Part shown: positions 1 through 6,584 of the stretch, piece by piece
Position numbering within the stretch: the first letter of the stretch is position 1
Layout of the letters: the number at the start of each line of letters is the position of its first letter
Assembly: GCA_021160785.1 (NCBI GenBank)
Contig: JAGHBX010000568.1
Location: 1 to 8,196 of the forward strand
DNA from: Planctomycetota bacterium
Lineage (GTDB): Bacteria > Planctomycetota > Phycisphaerae > Sedimentisphaerales > Anaerohalosphaeraceae
DNA: 8,196 nt
Reading direction: 5' to 3'
Notes under the pieces: model-generated
The model's database searches: none
What the model was told of the DNA's origin: nothing
The model's input: only the letters and a program-made list of their open reading frames with translations
Made by a program: the position numbers and the translations under genes

Positions 1-2
1 CG

Positions 3-245
3 CTCGATAACGGCGGCGAGAAGGTAACGCTGATGCAGCCCGGCGCGCCGGACCCGATCACATTTGAAGTGCCCGAAATACGAATAGACCGTGTAAACTA
101 CAGCGACGGCTCGCATCCGGCGGGCAGCGACCCCTGGCCGACAACTCCCGACGGCGGCGGAAAATCACTGACCCGCAAAGTCTTAGCCAACTACGGAAAC
201 GACCCGGCAAACTGGCAGGCCGCTAACCCGACCCGCGGGTATTAA
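3..245 (+). CDS. Lamin tail domain protein, C-terminal fragment (5' end outside window)
   Basis: About 80 codons of an open frame that is already running at the left edge and stops with TAA at 243-245. The visible part matches the C-terminal half of a bacterial lamin tail domain (LTD, an Ig-like beta sandwich). It begins LDNGGEKVTL, continues with IDRVNYSDG, then PWPTTPDGGGKSL, and ends with YGNDPANWQAANPTRGY. The spaced pattern of 'NGGE..L', 'V.Y.DG..PWP...DG.G.SL' and 'NDP.NW....PT.G' is characteristic of these domains. In Planctomycetota and many other bacteria, LTDs sit in large secreted or surface proteins, often with CotH-kinase, chitobiase-like or dockerin modules. None of those can be seen here, so the full function is unknown. 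No sorting signal or transmembrane tail follows the domain. The ATG at 33 is internal to the domain and is not the true start. Confidence 0.85.
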   Translation, partial: LDNGGEKVTLMQPGAPDPITFEVPEIRIDRVNYSDGSHPAGSDPWPTTPDGGGKSLTRKVLANYGNDPANWQAANPTRGY

Positions 246-334
246 ATCAACCGCCTTTCTGTACACGGTTCGGACGCACCCAAACCGCAACGAGGTAAGC
301 ATCGTGCCGAGTTGCTGAACCGCCCGCGGTGCGT

Positions 335-363
335 TTGATTATTGTACAATTTTGGTTTATGAT
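335..363 (+). promoter_or_regulatory. Candidate sigma70-like promoter for the glycoside hydrolase/transporter operon
   Basis: A -35-like TTGATT (335-340) and a -10-like TATGAT (358-363) are separated by exactly 17 bp. They lie 75 bp upstream of the ATG at 439, in the spacer after the lamin-tail gene. This would give a leader of roughly 70 nt. An overlapping alternative -10, TACAAT (345-350), lacks a -35 at a usable distance. This is sequence matching only. Planctomycete promoters are not always well described by the E. coli consensus. Confidence 0.4.
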
Positions 364-425
364 GAGGGGGAGATGTATGCGCCGTTGTTGGCGGCGGCAG
401 AGAGTTCGTCGAATATTGGCAGGTT

Positions 426-432
426 AAGGAGG
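426..432 (+). promoter_or_regulatory. Shine-Dalgarno site that sets the start of the 439-3090 gene
   Basis: AAGGAGG lies 6 nt upstream of the ATG at 439. It is a near-perfect anti-16S match. It decides between this ATG and the in-frame TTG at 352, which has no such site and would place 29 extra hydrophilic residues before the signal peptide. Confidence 0.8.
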
Positions 433-438
433 AATGTT

Positions 439-3090
439 ATGAAGCCTGGTTGGATATGTGTGCTTGTTTTGTTTGCAGTGTTTGTGCTGGCGTTGCCTGT
501 GTGGTCGGCGGCGAGCGTTTCGGTGGTGACTTTTGAGGATGCCGGGGCGCCGGTCAGGCACGGGCTCGATAAGGTGACCTGCGCCCTTGCGGAAAAAGGA
601 ATCGGCGTTGAGAAGGTCGGGGATTTGAAATCGGCCAAGGGTGGGCAGTTGATTGTCGCGGATGTCGGCGGCAAGACATCGGCGGGCGCGGCGCTGCTGA
701 CGCGGTTGAAGCTGAAGGCGCCGACCACTTCCGAAGCACTGCTGGTGCGAAACACATCGTGGAAGGGGAAAAAAGCGGTGCTCCTGAGCGGTGCCGATGA
801 GCGTGGGCTGATGTATGCGCTGCTGGATACGGCCGACCGTATCGGCTGGGCGCAGGACGCCGACAATCCCCTGGGCCAGGTGCGCGATGCAACGGAGAAG
901 CCTTATGTGTCTGAGCGTGCCGCGTCGATGTACACGATGAACAAGGCGAATTTCGAGAGTTTTTTCTACGACGAAAAATACTGGCAAAGATATCTTGATA
1001 TGTTGGCCAGGGACAGGTTCAACACATTTGCACTTCTTTTCGGTTATGAAAACAACGGGTATTTTGCACCGCCGTATCCACAGTTCTTTGATGTGGAAGG
1101 TTTTGGCGATATTCATGTTGTGGGTGTAACCAAAGAGCGCCAGCGGCGAAATGTTGCGGCGCTGAAGAAGATTATCCGGATGACCCATGAGCGGGGGATG
1201 AATTTTACCTTAGGTATCTGGGACCATATTTATCGCGGCGGTGTTCAGGGATCGCGGGACAGGGCGACCAGGCCGACGCCGGATGTGATATGGGGGCTGA
1301 CGGGCGATAATCTGGAGGCGTACACGATTGCGGCGCTGACAAAGTGGGTCAGGATGTTTGGTGAAATCGATGCGATACAGTTCCGCATGCACGGCGAGTC
1401 GGGCCTGAAGCGAAGCGAGATGGCCGGGTTCTGGACGAATATCTACAAGGTGATGCTCGAACATGCGCCGCAGATGCGTTTTGATGCGCGGGCGAAGAAC
1501 TTTCCGCACGAGCTGATCGACAAGGCGGTGGATATGGGCGTCAATATACGGATGTGTACGAAGTACTGGATGGAGCAGATGGGCCTGCCGTTTCATCCGA
1601 CGCATATCAACCGGCAGAATCAGCATGATCGTCGGCATGGCTATGCGGATATGCTGCGTTATCCCAAGCGGTACGACATGCACTGGCGGCTGTGGAATTC
1701 GGGGACGACGCGCGTGTTGCTGTGGGGCGATCCGGAGTATGCCAGGCGCTTCGCCGAAAGCACGCATCTCTATGACGGCAAGGGCTTTGAGATCAGCGAC
1801 CCTTTGACGACGAAGGGTCAGGACCATCCGCACGATATGCCGGTCTTTGATATAATCAATCCGAAGTACAAGTACTATGACTGGGAGTTCCAGAGGCAGT
1901 GGCATTTCTTCCAGGTATTCGGGCGAATGGGATACAACCCCGACACGCCGGCCGAGGTCTGGCGGAAGGAATTCGAGAGACGCTACGGCAAGGCTGCGGC
2001 GCCCGTTGAAAAGGGCCTGCATCTGGCAAGTAAGATTCTGCCGATGATTGTGTCTTATTGCTATCCGTACTCTCACTTCCCGACGACGCGCGGCTGGGCG
2101 GAAAAGCAGCGACAGGGCGACTTGCCCGGCTATGCAAAGGTCGAAGGCACGGATACCCAGCAGTTCTTGAGTCCTGCAGAAGCCGCCGAGTGCATCATCG
2201 AAGGCAAGGACTCGGCGAAGCGATGGCCACACGAATCGAGCGAGTGGTTTGCGGATATTTCCAGGGCGGTGCTCCAGCAGGTCAGACTTGCCGAAACAAG
2301 CATTGGCGCAAAGAAGAACAACGAGTTTATTTGCACCGTCACTGATCTTAAGATATTGGCGTATCTGGCGTCGTATCACTCGCATCGGGCCAGGGCTGGG
2401 ATGGCTTATGCACTGTTTATGCGCAGCGGCGACGCCGGCGCTCTCAATGCGGCGATTGGGCATGAGGAGCGGGCGGTTGAGGCCTGGGGACGGATCGTGG
2501 AATCGGCGGGCGATGTGTATAATTTCGACCTGCGGTTTGGAAGACGCAGCGCGGGCCTGTCCGGCCACTGGCGCGACGAATTAGTGAAGCTGAACGAGGG
2601 GCTCGATAAACTCAAACAGCAGCGAATGGACTTCAAGCCGAAAGGCGAAAAGCTGACTATTGCCGACGGGCTGAGCTATCATATCCTTGCCAAAGACTCA
2701 TCCGGCGCAACAGTACGATTTCCTCAAGCCGGGGAGATTTCTGTCTGCGTCAGTGACGATGATCGGGCGCCGACGGTGATTCACAAATACATTACAACTG
2801 CAAAACCGCTCCAGCCCCTTACGATCTCGGCTCAGGTCAGCGACCCGTCGGGTGTTAAATGGGTACGTCTGCGGTATCGGGGCGTAAACCAGTTTTTTGA
2901 CTACAAGAGCCTTGATATGGCGGCTTCCGGCGGCGGGCGTTACGCAGCGACCGTGCCGGCGAAGGATATCCAGCCGCGGTGGGATTTTATGTACCTGATC
3001 GAAGTGATGGATGACTGCGGCAACGGTAAGATATATCCCGACCTGGAGAAGGAAGCGCCTTACATTATCGTGAAGTTGGACAGAGACTGA
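439..3090 (+). CDS. Secreted glycoside hydrolase-like protein (GH67/GH20-type N-terminal domain, family unassigned)
   Basis: An 883-residue protein, probably an exported carbohydrate-active enzyme. The start at 439 is chosen for its AAGGAGG site and because it opens directly into a signal peptide: MKPGW, a hydrophobic stretch at about 6-21, and likely cleavage after A24 or A25 in VWSAAS. Residues about 26-140 look like the alpha/beta domain that precedes the barrel in GH67 alpha-glucuronidases and GH20 enzymes, ending in the typical helix D120-ERGLMYALLDTADRIGW. Residues about 165-520 look like a TIM-barrel region. It has conserved-looking acidic segments: GIWDHIY, FRMHGESGL (E320), RFDARAKN (D349), TKYWMEQMG (E379) and LLWGDPEYARRF (D431, E433). 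A mostly helical region follows. From about 775 (DRAPTVIHKY) to the end there is an Ig-like beta domain. I cannot assign a CAZy family, and the catalytic residues are candidates only. The gene is followed after 21 bp by a BASS transporter, apparently in one operon. Confidence 0.7.
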   Translation: MKPGWICVLVLFAVFVLALPVWSAASVSVVTFEDAGAPVRHGLDKVTCALAEKGIGVEKVGDLKSAKGGQLIVADVGGKTSAGAALLTRLKLKAPTTSEALLVRNTSWKGKKAVLLSGADERGLMYALLDTADRIGWAQDADNPLGQVRDATEKPYVSERAASMYTMNKANFESFFYDEKYWQRYLDMLARDRFNTFALLFGYENNGYFAPPYPQFFDVEGFGDIHVVGVTKERQRRNVAALKKIIRMTHERGMNFTLGIWDHIYRGGVQGSRDRATRPTPDVIWGLTGDNLEAYTIAALTKWVRMFGEIDAIQFRMHGESGLKRSEMAGFWTNIYKVMLEHAPQMRFDARAKNFPHELIDKAVDMGVNIRMCTKYWMEQMGLPFHPTHINRQNQHDRRHGYADMLRYPKRYDMHWRLWNSGTTRVLLWGDPEYARRFAESTHLYDGKGFEISDPLTTKGQDHPHDMPVFDIINPKYKYYDWEFQRQWHFFQVFGRMGYNPDTPAEVWRKEFERRYGKAAAPVEKGLHLASKILPMIVSYCYPYSHFPTTRGWAEKQRQGDLPGYAKVEGTDTQQFLSPAEAAECIIEGKDSAKRWPHESSEWFADISRAVLQQVRLAETSIGAKKNNEFICTVTDLKILAYLASYHSHRARAGMAYALFMRSGDAGALNAAIGHEERAVEAWGRIVESAGDVYNFDLRFGRRSAGLSGHWRDELVKLNEGLDKLKQQRMDFKPKGEKLTIADGLSYHILAKDSSGATVRFPQAGEISVCVSDDDRAPTVIHKYITTAKPLQPLTISAQVSDPSGVKWVRLRYRGVNQFFDYKSLDMAASGGGRYAATVPAKDIQPRWDFMYLIEVMDDCGNGKIYPDLEKEAPYIIVKLDRD

Positions 3091-3111
3091 GAGTGGCAAC
3101 CGGATGATCTG

Positions 3112-4077
3112 ATGTTGAACAAGCTGCTGGCATTTTATACCAAATTCTTCGCCGTGTGGGTGATGCTGCTGGCGATCGTGGCCTACTATTGGCCCGAGCC
3201 TTTCAAAGTCAATATGATTGTGCTCAACGTATTCTTTGGGTTGACCATGTTCGGTATCGGTGCGGTGCTGAGTGTCGATGACTTCAGACGCATCGGTCAG
3301 CGCCCCGTGATCATATTGATCGGCTCGGCGGCGCAATTCACAATAATGCCTTTGGGTGCATATTTTCTCGCACGGCTTTTTAATCTGCCGCCGGTGCTTG
3401 CGGCCGGTCTGATTCTTGCCGGATGCGCACCCGGTGCGATGGCAAGCAATGTTATGTGTTATGTGGGGCGTGCCGATACCGCATATTCAGTCTCGCTGAC
3501 GACGGTGTCCACATTACTGTGTCCCGTTCTTACGCCGGGTCTTACGGTTTTGCTGGCGCAGAGGGATATGGACATACCTTTTTGGCCCATGTTTCTTGAT
3601 GTCATGTGCACCGTTGTCTTGCCTTTATTGGCCGGGTTTGCCACGAGGCATTTCTTCAGGAAACAGGTCGACAGGGTTTCGAGGATATTTCCGGCGATCT
3701 CCGTTACCTTCATCATCTTTATTTGCGCGGTTGTAATTGCACTGAATCGCGAGAGACTCCAACTGCTCACGCCGGCGGTTATTGCCGTTGTCGTCTGCCT
3801 CAATGTTTACGGTATGTTTTCCGGGTACGGGGTGGGGACACTGTTTGGGATGGAAACGGCGAGGAGGCGAACACTGAGCATCGAGATCGGCATGCAAAAC
3901 GCCGGGCTGGGAACTAAGTTGGCGCTGGCTCACCTCGGTAGTGAATCCGCTATCCCGACAGCCCTTTTTGTTTTTGTCTGCATCATCACCGCGTCGGTGA
4001 TGGTCGAGTTCTGGCGGAGGCAGTCCGAGCAGAAATCCCGCGACCAAAGCGTAACCCAGACCGCCCAGGATAGTTAG
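3112..4077 (+). CDS. Bile acid:sodium symporter (BASS) family transporter
   Basis: A 321-residue, very hydrophobic inner-membrane protein with about nine or ten membrane segments, a normal length for the family. Members import organic anions with sodium; bile acids are only one substrate class, and others carry pyruvate, pantothenate or keto acids. Family signatures are GCAPGAMASN (104-113) and EIGMQNAGLG (258-267). Compared with the structurally known ASBT from Neisseria, the sodium ligands are present with a constant shift of two residues. For site 1 these are S112, N113, S126, T130 and E258; for site 2 they are Q75, E258 and Q262. The ion-coupling machinery therefore looks intact. The substrate cannot be read from the sequence. 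The gene starts 21 bp after the glycoside-hydrolase-like gene and has only a weak ribosome site, so translation may be coupled to that gene. The natural idea is uptake of an acid released by that enzyme, but this is inference. The C-terminal ~25 residues are hydrophilic and cytosolic or periplasmic. Confidence 0.9.
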   Translation: MLNKLLAFYTKFFAVWVMLLAIVAYYWPEPFKVNMIVLNVFFGLTMFGIGAVLSVDDFRRIGQRPVIILIGSAAQFTIMPLGAYFLARLFNLPPVLAAGLILAGCAPGAMASNVMCYVGRADTAYSVSLTTVSTLLCPVLTPGLTVLLAQRDMDIPFWPMFLDVMCTVVLPLLAGFATRHFFRKQVDRVSRIFPAISVTFIIFICAVVIALNRERLQLLTPAVIAVVVCLNVYGMFSGYGVGTLFGMETARRRTLSIEIGMQNAGLGTKLALAHLGSESAIPTALFVFVCIITASVMVEFWRRQSEQKSRDQSVTQTAQDS

Positions 4078-4109
4078 GGCGCTGCGCCATCTGTGTCCGA
4101 TAAGAACTG

Positions 4110-4127
4110 CTCTGCACCAAGGCAGAG
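4110..4127 (+). terminator. Small hairpin after the transporter gene (weak terminator candidate)
   Basis: CTCTGC and GCAGAG form a 6-bp perfect stem with a 6-nt loop, 32 bp after the transporter stop codon. No T-rich tract follows, so it is not a classic intrinsic terminator. It may only stabilise the 3' end of the transcript. The first bases after the stop (4078-4088) also contain a short GGCG/CGCC fold. Confidence 0.25.
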
Positions 4128-4150
4128 TCCAAAGGATGAATGTCGCTGGG

Positions 4151-4176
4151 GGTTAAACTTCATTTTCAGGTTAAAA
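4151..4176. repeat. Direct repeat GGTTAAA, 18-bp period, upstream of the sensor kinase
   Basis: GGTTAAA occurs at 4151-4157 and again at 4169-4175, so the copies start 18 bp apart. The repeat lies about 90-110 bp before the kinase start and just upstream of the candidate promoter. It could be a regulator site made of two direct half-sites, but 7-bp repeats in AT-rich spacer also arise by chance. Confidence 0.3.
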
Positions 4177-4184
4177 GGGGGGAT

Positions 4185-4215
4185 TTATCAGCCGATGATT
4201 ATTGTATTGTATAGT
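4185..4215 (+). promoter_or_regulatory. Low-confidence promoter for the kinase/receiver pair
   Basis: TTATCA (4185-4190) and TATAGT (4210-4215) are separated by 19 bp, which is longer than ideal. The -10 matches the consensus at five of six positions. This is the most promoter-like pair in the 185-bp spacer before the kinase. The -10 overlaps the start of the inverted repeat at 4215-4233. Confidence 0.22.
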
Positions 4216-4233
4216 CCGGGGACAGGCTCCGGA
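4215..4233. repeat. GC-rich inverted repeat before the kinase gene
   Basis: TCCGG (4215-4219) pairs with CCGGA (4229-4233) around a 9-nt loop that contains GGACAGG. It lies in the presumed 5' leader of the kinase, 29 bp before the ATG. It could be a leader hairpin, an operator, or a remnant of a dispersed palindromic element. The sequence alone does not choose between these. Confidence 0.35.
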
Positions 4234-4262
4234 TGTAATGTGGAGATATCGGCAGGCGGTGT

Positions 4263-6035
4263 ATGGTAAAGATTGCGGATTTGATTCGTGGCGAGGGATT
4301 GCGTGAGGCTCATGGATACGACCTGATCGTTGGGCCGGACACACCGGTCAGTGAGGCGCTGCGCCGGATGGAGGAACTTGGCTGCGACAGCGTTGCCGTC
4401 CGAGGGGCCGGCGCCGACAGCAACGCGGTGATCTCCAGGGAGGAAGTGCTGCAGGGTTTGCTGTTGGAGCTGGAAAAGGCTCAAGTGCAGCTTTCCATGT
4501 TGCAGCGTCAGATCGAAGGCAGTATTTCCGAGCAGATCGACAACATGCAGGAGGGTGTCAAATCTCTTGTCGAAGGGGAAAAAGACAAGCTTTCCGTAGC
4601 CATAGACAACATGAGCGAGGGGCTGATAATTTTAGGACGCACCGGTGAGATTGAAAGAGCCAATCCCTCGGCGAAAACTCTGTTAGGCTTGCTGCCCAAA
4701 GACTCGCTGGCGGCGCTTGCGACGGTAATTGACGCGCTTGGTTTTCGAGAGCTGATCGGCAAGGCCGACGACCCGGATGAGAAGAAAGCGGGCGAGTTCA
4801 AGGTTCGTTCGGCGTCCCGGAAAATACTCCAGATGAGGTGGAATGAGATGATTGACAACTGGGATAATTGTCTCGGCACCGTAGTTATGATTCGAGATGT
4901 GACGGACGAGGATCTGGCCGAAAAGGCCAAGACGGAGTTTATCGCATCCATTTCACATGAGTTGCGAACGCCGCTGACAAGTATCCAAAACTCGGTATCG
5001 AACATCCTTGCCGATGTTACCGGACGAATTCCAAAAAAGACTCGCGAGTATCTGCATGCGATGAAAAACGATTGTCATCGATTTGCGGATCTGATCAATG
5101 ACCTGCTTGATATGGCCAAGCTCGAGGCCGGCAGCATGCCCATCAATCGGCGCGTGATAAATATCGTTTCGGTTGCCGGCGAGGTGATTCGGCGGTCGGC
5201 GGATTCCGCCCGGGCGCGGAATATCGACCTGACGTATGAAATCAGCGGTCACGTTTCACCGGTGTACGCCGATCCTCAGCGGATTGGGCAGGTCCTGTCG
5301 TATCTGATCGCCAATGCGATCAAATTCACCGAGCCCCAGGGGCGGATTACCGTGCGATCCTACGACAGCGCCGCCGACGTCGTAACAATGGTTGAAGATA
5401 CGGGCGTGGGGATAGAACCCGAGTTGCAAAAGCAGATATTCAGCAAGTTCGTCCAGATCGGGCGTCGGGCGGGCGCCGGGTCAATGGGCAGCGGATTGGG
5501 GCTGGCGATAAGCAACGGCATTATCGCCGTTCACGGCGGAGCGATCTGGGTCGAAAGCCGCAAGGGCGAGGGAAGCAGGTTCTATTTTTCGCTACCCAAA
5601 ACCGACCCGTTCGTGATGCTCTACAGGCATTTATCGGGCCTGGTCGCGCGGACAGGCAGGGCGGCAAATGATTTTGCCCTTATGATTCTGGGTTTTGACG
5701 TTGGCGGCGAGCATGACAGCAGTGTCAAGACACAGGTTGGTTCGATAATAAACGAGCTGTTGGCCGAAAGCGACCATTTCCTGGCCAATGCCGGGAGCCT
5801 GGCAATCCAGACAGAGGATTTTGAAGTCGTGTTTGTCGTGGAGGAATCCGGCGGCAAGCAGATTGAAATGGTGCGGCGGAAGATTCAAAAAATTGTCGGC
5901 AATCGTCTCAGGAAAAACTGTGGGCGCGGTGCTATTTTGCCGATGTTGGGAGTAGGAGTTTACCCGACTGATGCGCTTGATGCGCGAGAGTTGGAAGATA
6001 TTGCGAGGAACAAGGTAAGCAAGTTGCTTGATTGA
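4263..6035 (+). CDS. Cytosolic sensor histidine kinase: CBS, coiled coil, PAS, HisKA, HATPase and a degenerate GGDEF-like tail
   Basis: A 590-residue two-component kinase without membrane segments, so it should sense something inside the cell. Residues about 19-67 form one CBS motif (VGPDTPVSEALRRMEELG, then AVISREEVL), a fold that often binds adenine nucleotides. Residues about 66-108 look like a coiled coil, and about 108-220 like a PAS domain. The HisKA domain has its phosphoacceptor H232 in SHELRTPLTS. The ATPase domain carries N351 in NAIKFT, D379-TGVGI, and the glycine-rich G409-SGLGLAIS, so all catalytic boxes are intact. After FYFSLPK, residues about 471-588 resemble a GGDEF domain: FALMILGFD at the start and LGVGVYPTDALDARELEDIA at the end. 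The signature loop reads TEDFEVVF (517-524) rather than GGDEF, so cyclase activity is unlikely. The ribosome site is weak (AGG at 4254-4256, 6 nt before ATG). The cognate receiver follows after 27 bp. Confidence 0.9.
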   Translation: MVKIADLIRGEGLREAHGYDLIVGPDTPVSEALRRMEELGCDSVAVRGAGADSNAVISREEVLQGLLLELEKAQVQLSMLQRQIEGSISEQIDNMQEGVKSLVEGEKDKLSVAIDNMSEGLIILGRTGEIERANPSAKTLLGLLPKDSLAALATVIDALGFRELIGKADDPDEKKAGEFKVRSASRKILQMRWNEMIDNWDNCLGTVVMIRDVTDEDLAEKAKTEFIASISHELRTPLTSIQNSVSNILADVTGRIPKKTREYLHAMKNDCHRFADLINDLLDMAKLEAGSMPINRRVINIVSVAGEVIRRSADSARARNIDLTYEISGHVSPVYADPQRIGQVLSYLIANAIKFTEPQGRITVRSYDSAADVVTMVEDTGVGIEPELQKQIFSKFVQIGRRAGAGSMGSGLGLAISNGIIAVHGGAIWVESRKGEGSRFYFSLPKTDPFVMLYRHLSGLVARTGRAANDFALMILGFDVGGEHDSSVKTQVGSIINELLAESDHFLANAGSLAIQTEDFEVVFVVEESGGKQIEMVRRKIQKIVGNRLRKNCGRGAILPMLGVGVYPTDALDARELEDIARNKVSKLLD

Positions 6036-6051
6036 TTTGCGTTGCGGCATT

Positions 6052-6057
6052 GGAGAA
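6052..6057 (+). promoter_or_regulatory. Shine-Dalgarno site that sets the start of the receiver gene
   Basis: GGAGAA lies 5 nt before the ATG at 6063 (7 nt from the end of its GGAG core). It favours this ATG over the in-frame TTG at 6042, which would add seven residues (LRHWRTV) and run through the site itself. Confidence 0.6.
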
Positions 6058-6062
6058 CAGTT

Positions 6063-6482
6063 ATGTTTGATTTTCTGGGACTGAAGAAGAAGACAAGCAA
6101 GACGAAGATCATGGTGGTCGATGACGAGCCGAACATCGTTCAGACTCTGCGGGACAGGCTCGAGATGAACGAGTACGAGGTTGTTACCGCCGGTAACGGC
6201 AAGGAAGGTTTGGAGCGGTTCGAAGAGGAACATCCCGATGTCATTTTGCTGGATGTGATTATGCCGATCATGGACGGTCATGAGATGTTGGAAGCGCTTC
6301 GTAAGCGACCTGCGGGTCAGAACGTATCGGTAATCATGCTGACGGCTCGCAGCCAGACGCAGGATATTGCGCGGGCCAATGTGTGCGGCATCGATGATTA
6401 TATCGTTAAGCCGTTTGATCTCAGCGAACTTCTTGAGAAGATTGAAAGCGTTGTCGAGAACCGTAGCGCGGTGGCAAGATAA
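6063..6482 (+). CDS. Single-domain response regulator (CheY-like receiver)
   Basis: A 139-residue stand-alone receiver, almost certainly the partner of the kinase that ends 27 bp upstream. All the phosphorylation-site residues are present: the acidic pair D20-D21 in MVVDDEPN, phosphoacceptor D64 in ILLDVIMPIMDG, T94 in MLTARS and K116 in DYIVKPFD. No DNA-binding or enzymatic output domain follows, so it must act by binding another protein or by passing phosphate on. The first 15 residues before the receiver (MFDFLGLKKKTSKTK) are unusual for a CheY-like protein: a hydrophobic start followed by a lysine-rich stretch, which might touch the membrane or a partner. The start at 6063 is chosen because of its ribosome site. 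No downstream gene on this strand continues the operon; the next gene is convergent. Confidence 0.92.
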   Translation: MFDFLGLKKKTSKTKIMVVDDEPNIVQTLRDRLEMNEYEVVTAGNGKEGLERFEEEHPDVILLDVIMPIMDGHEMLEALRKRPAGQNVSVIMLTARSQTQDIARANVCGIDDYIVKPFDLSELLEKIESVVENRSAVAR

Positions 6483-6504
6483 TAATTTCAGTGGGCTAAT
6501 CCGC

Positions 6505-6550
6505 CGCAGGTGGACGCCCACAGTTTCGGTGGGGCTTGCCCGGCCCTGCG
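6505..6550. other. Foldable GC-rich element in the convergent gap
   Basis: CGCAGG (6505-6510) can pair with CCTGCG (6545-6550), enclosing a second hairpin made by CCCAC (6517-6521) and GTGGG (6529-6533) with a 7-nt loop. It lies between the receiver stop and the stop of the opposing gene, where a bidirectional terminator is expected. Neither side has a T-tract, so it is not a standard intrinsic terminator. Its high GC content differs from the AT-rich sequence on either side, which would also suit a dispersed repeat. Confidence 0.35.
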
Positions 6551-6584
6551 AGTAGTCAATTCCCCCATTTATTCAGATTGGTCT

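Noticed and set aside
319..334. Terminator for the lamin-tail gene at the ACCG/CGGT palindrome
   Set aside because: The stem is only 4 bp with a 4-nt loop and no T-tract follows, so it cannot be supported.
352..438. Upstream TTG start at 352 for the glycoside-hydrolase-like gene
   Set aside because: It lacks a ribosome site, overlaps the candidate promoter and puts 29 polar residues before an obvious signal peptide. The ATG at 439 has AAGGAGG at ideal spacing.
424..1188. 254-codon open frame on the - strand over the signal peptide region
   Set aside because: It is antisense to the supported gene, has no ribosome site that I can see and no family motif.
1210..2568. 452-codon open frame on the - strand inside the glycoside-hydrolase-like gene
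   Set aside because: It lies wholly antisense to a well-supported gene and its translation is rich in Arg, His and Pro without recognisable motifs, as expected for a shadow of GC-rich coding sequence.
4078..4262. Riboswitch, such as a c-di-GMP aptamer, in the leader of the kinase gene
   Set aside because: I find none of the conserved cores of the common classes. The hairpins present are short and unconnected.
5631..6521. 296-codon open frame on the - strand spanning the kinase end and the receiver gene
   Set aside because: It covers two genes with intact two-component motifs and has no recognisable domain, so it is a shadow frame.
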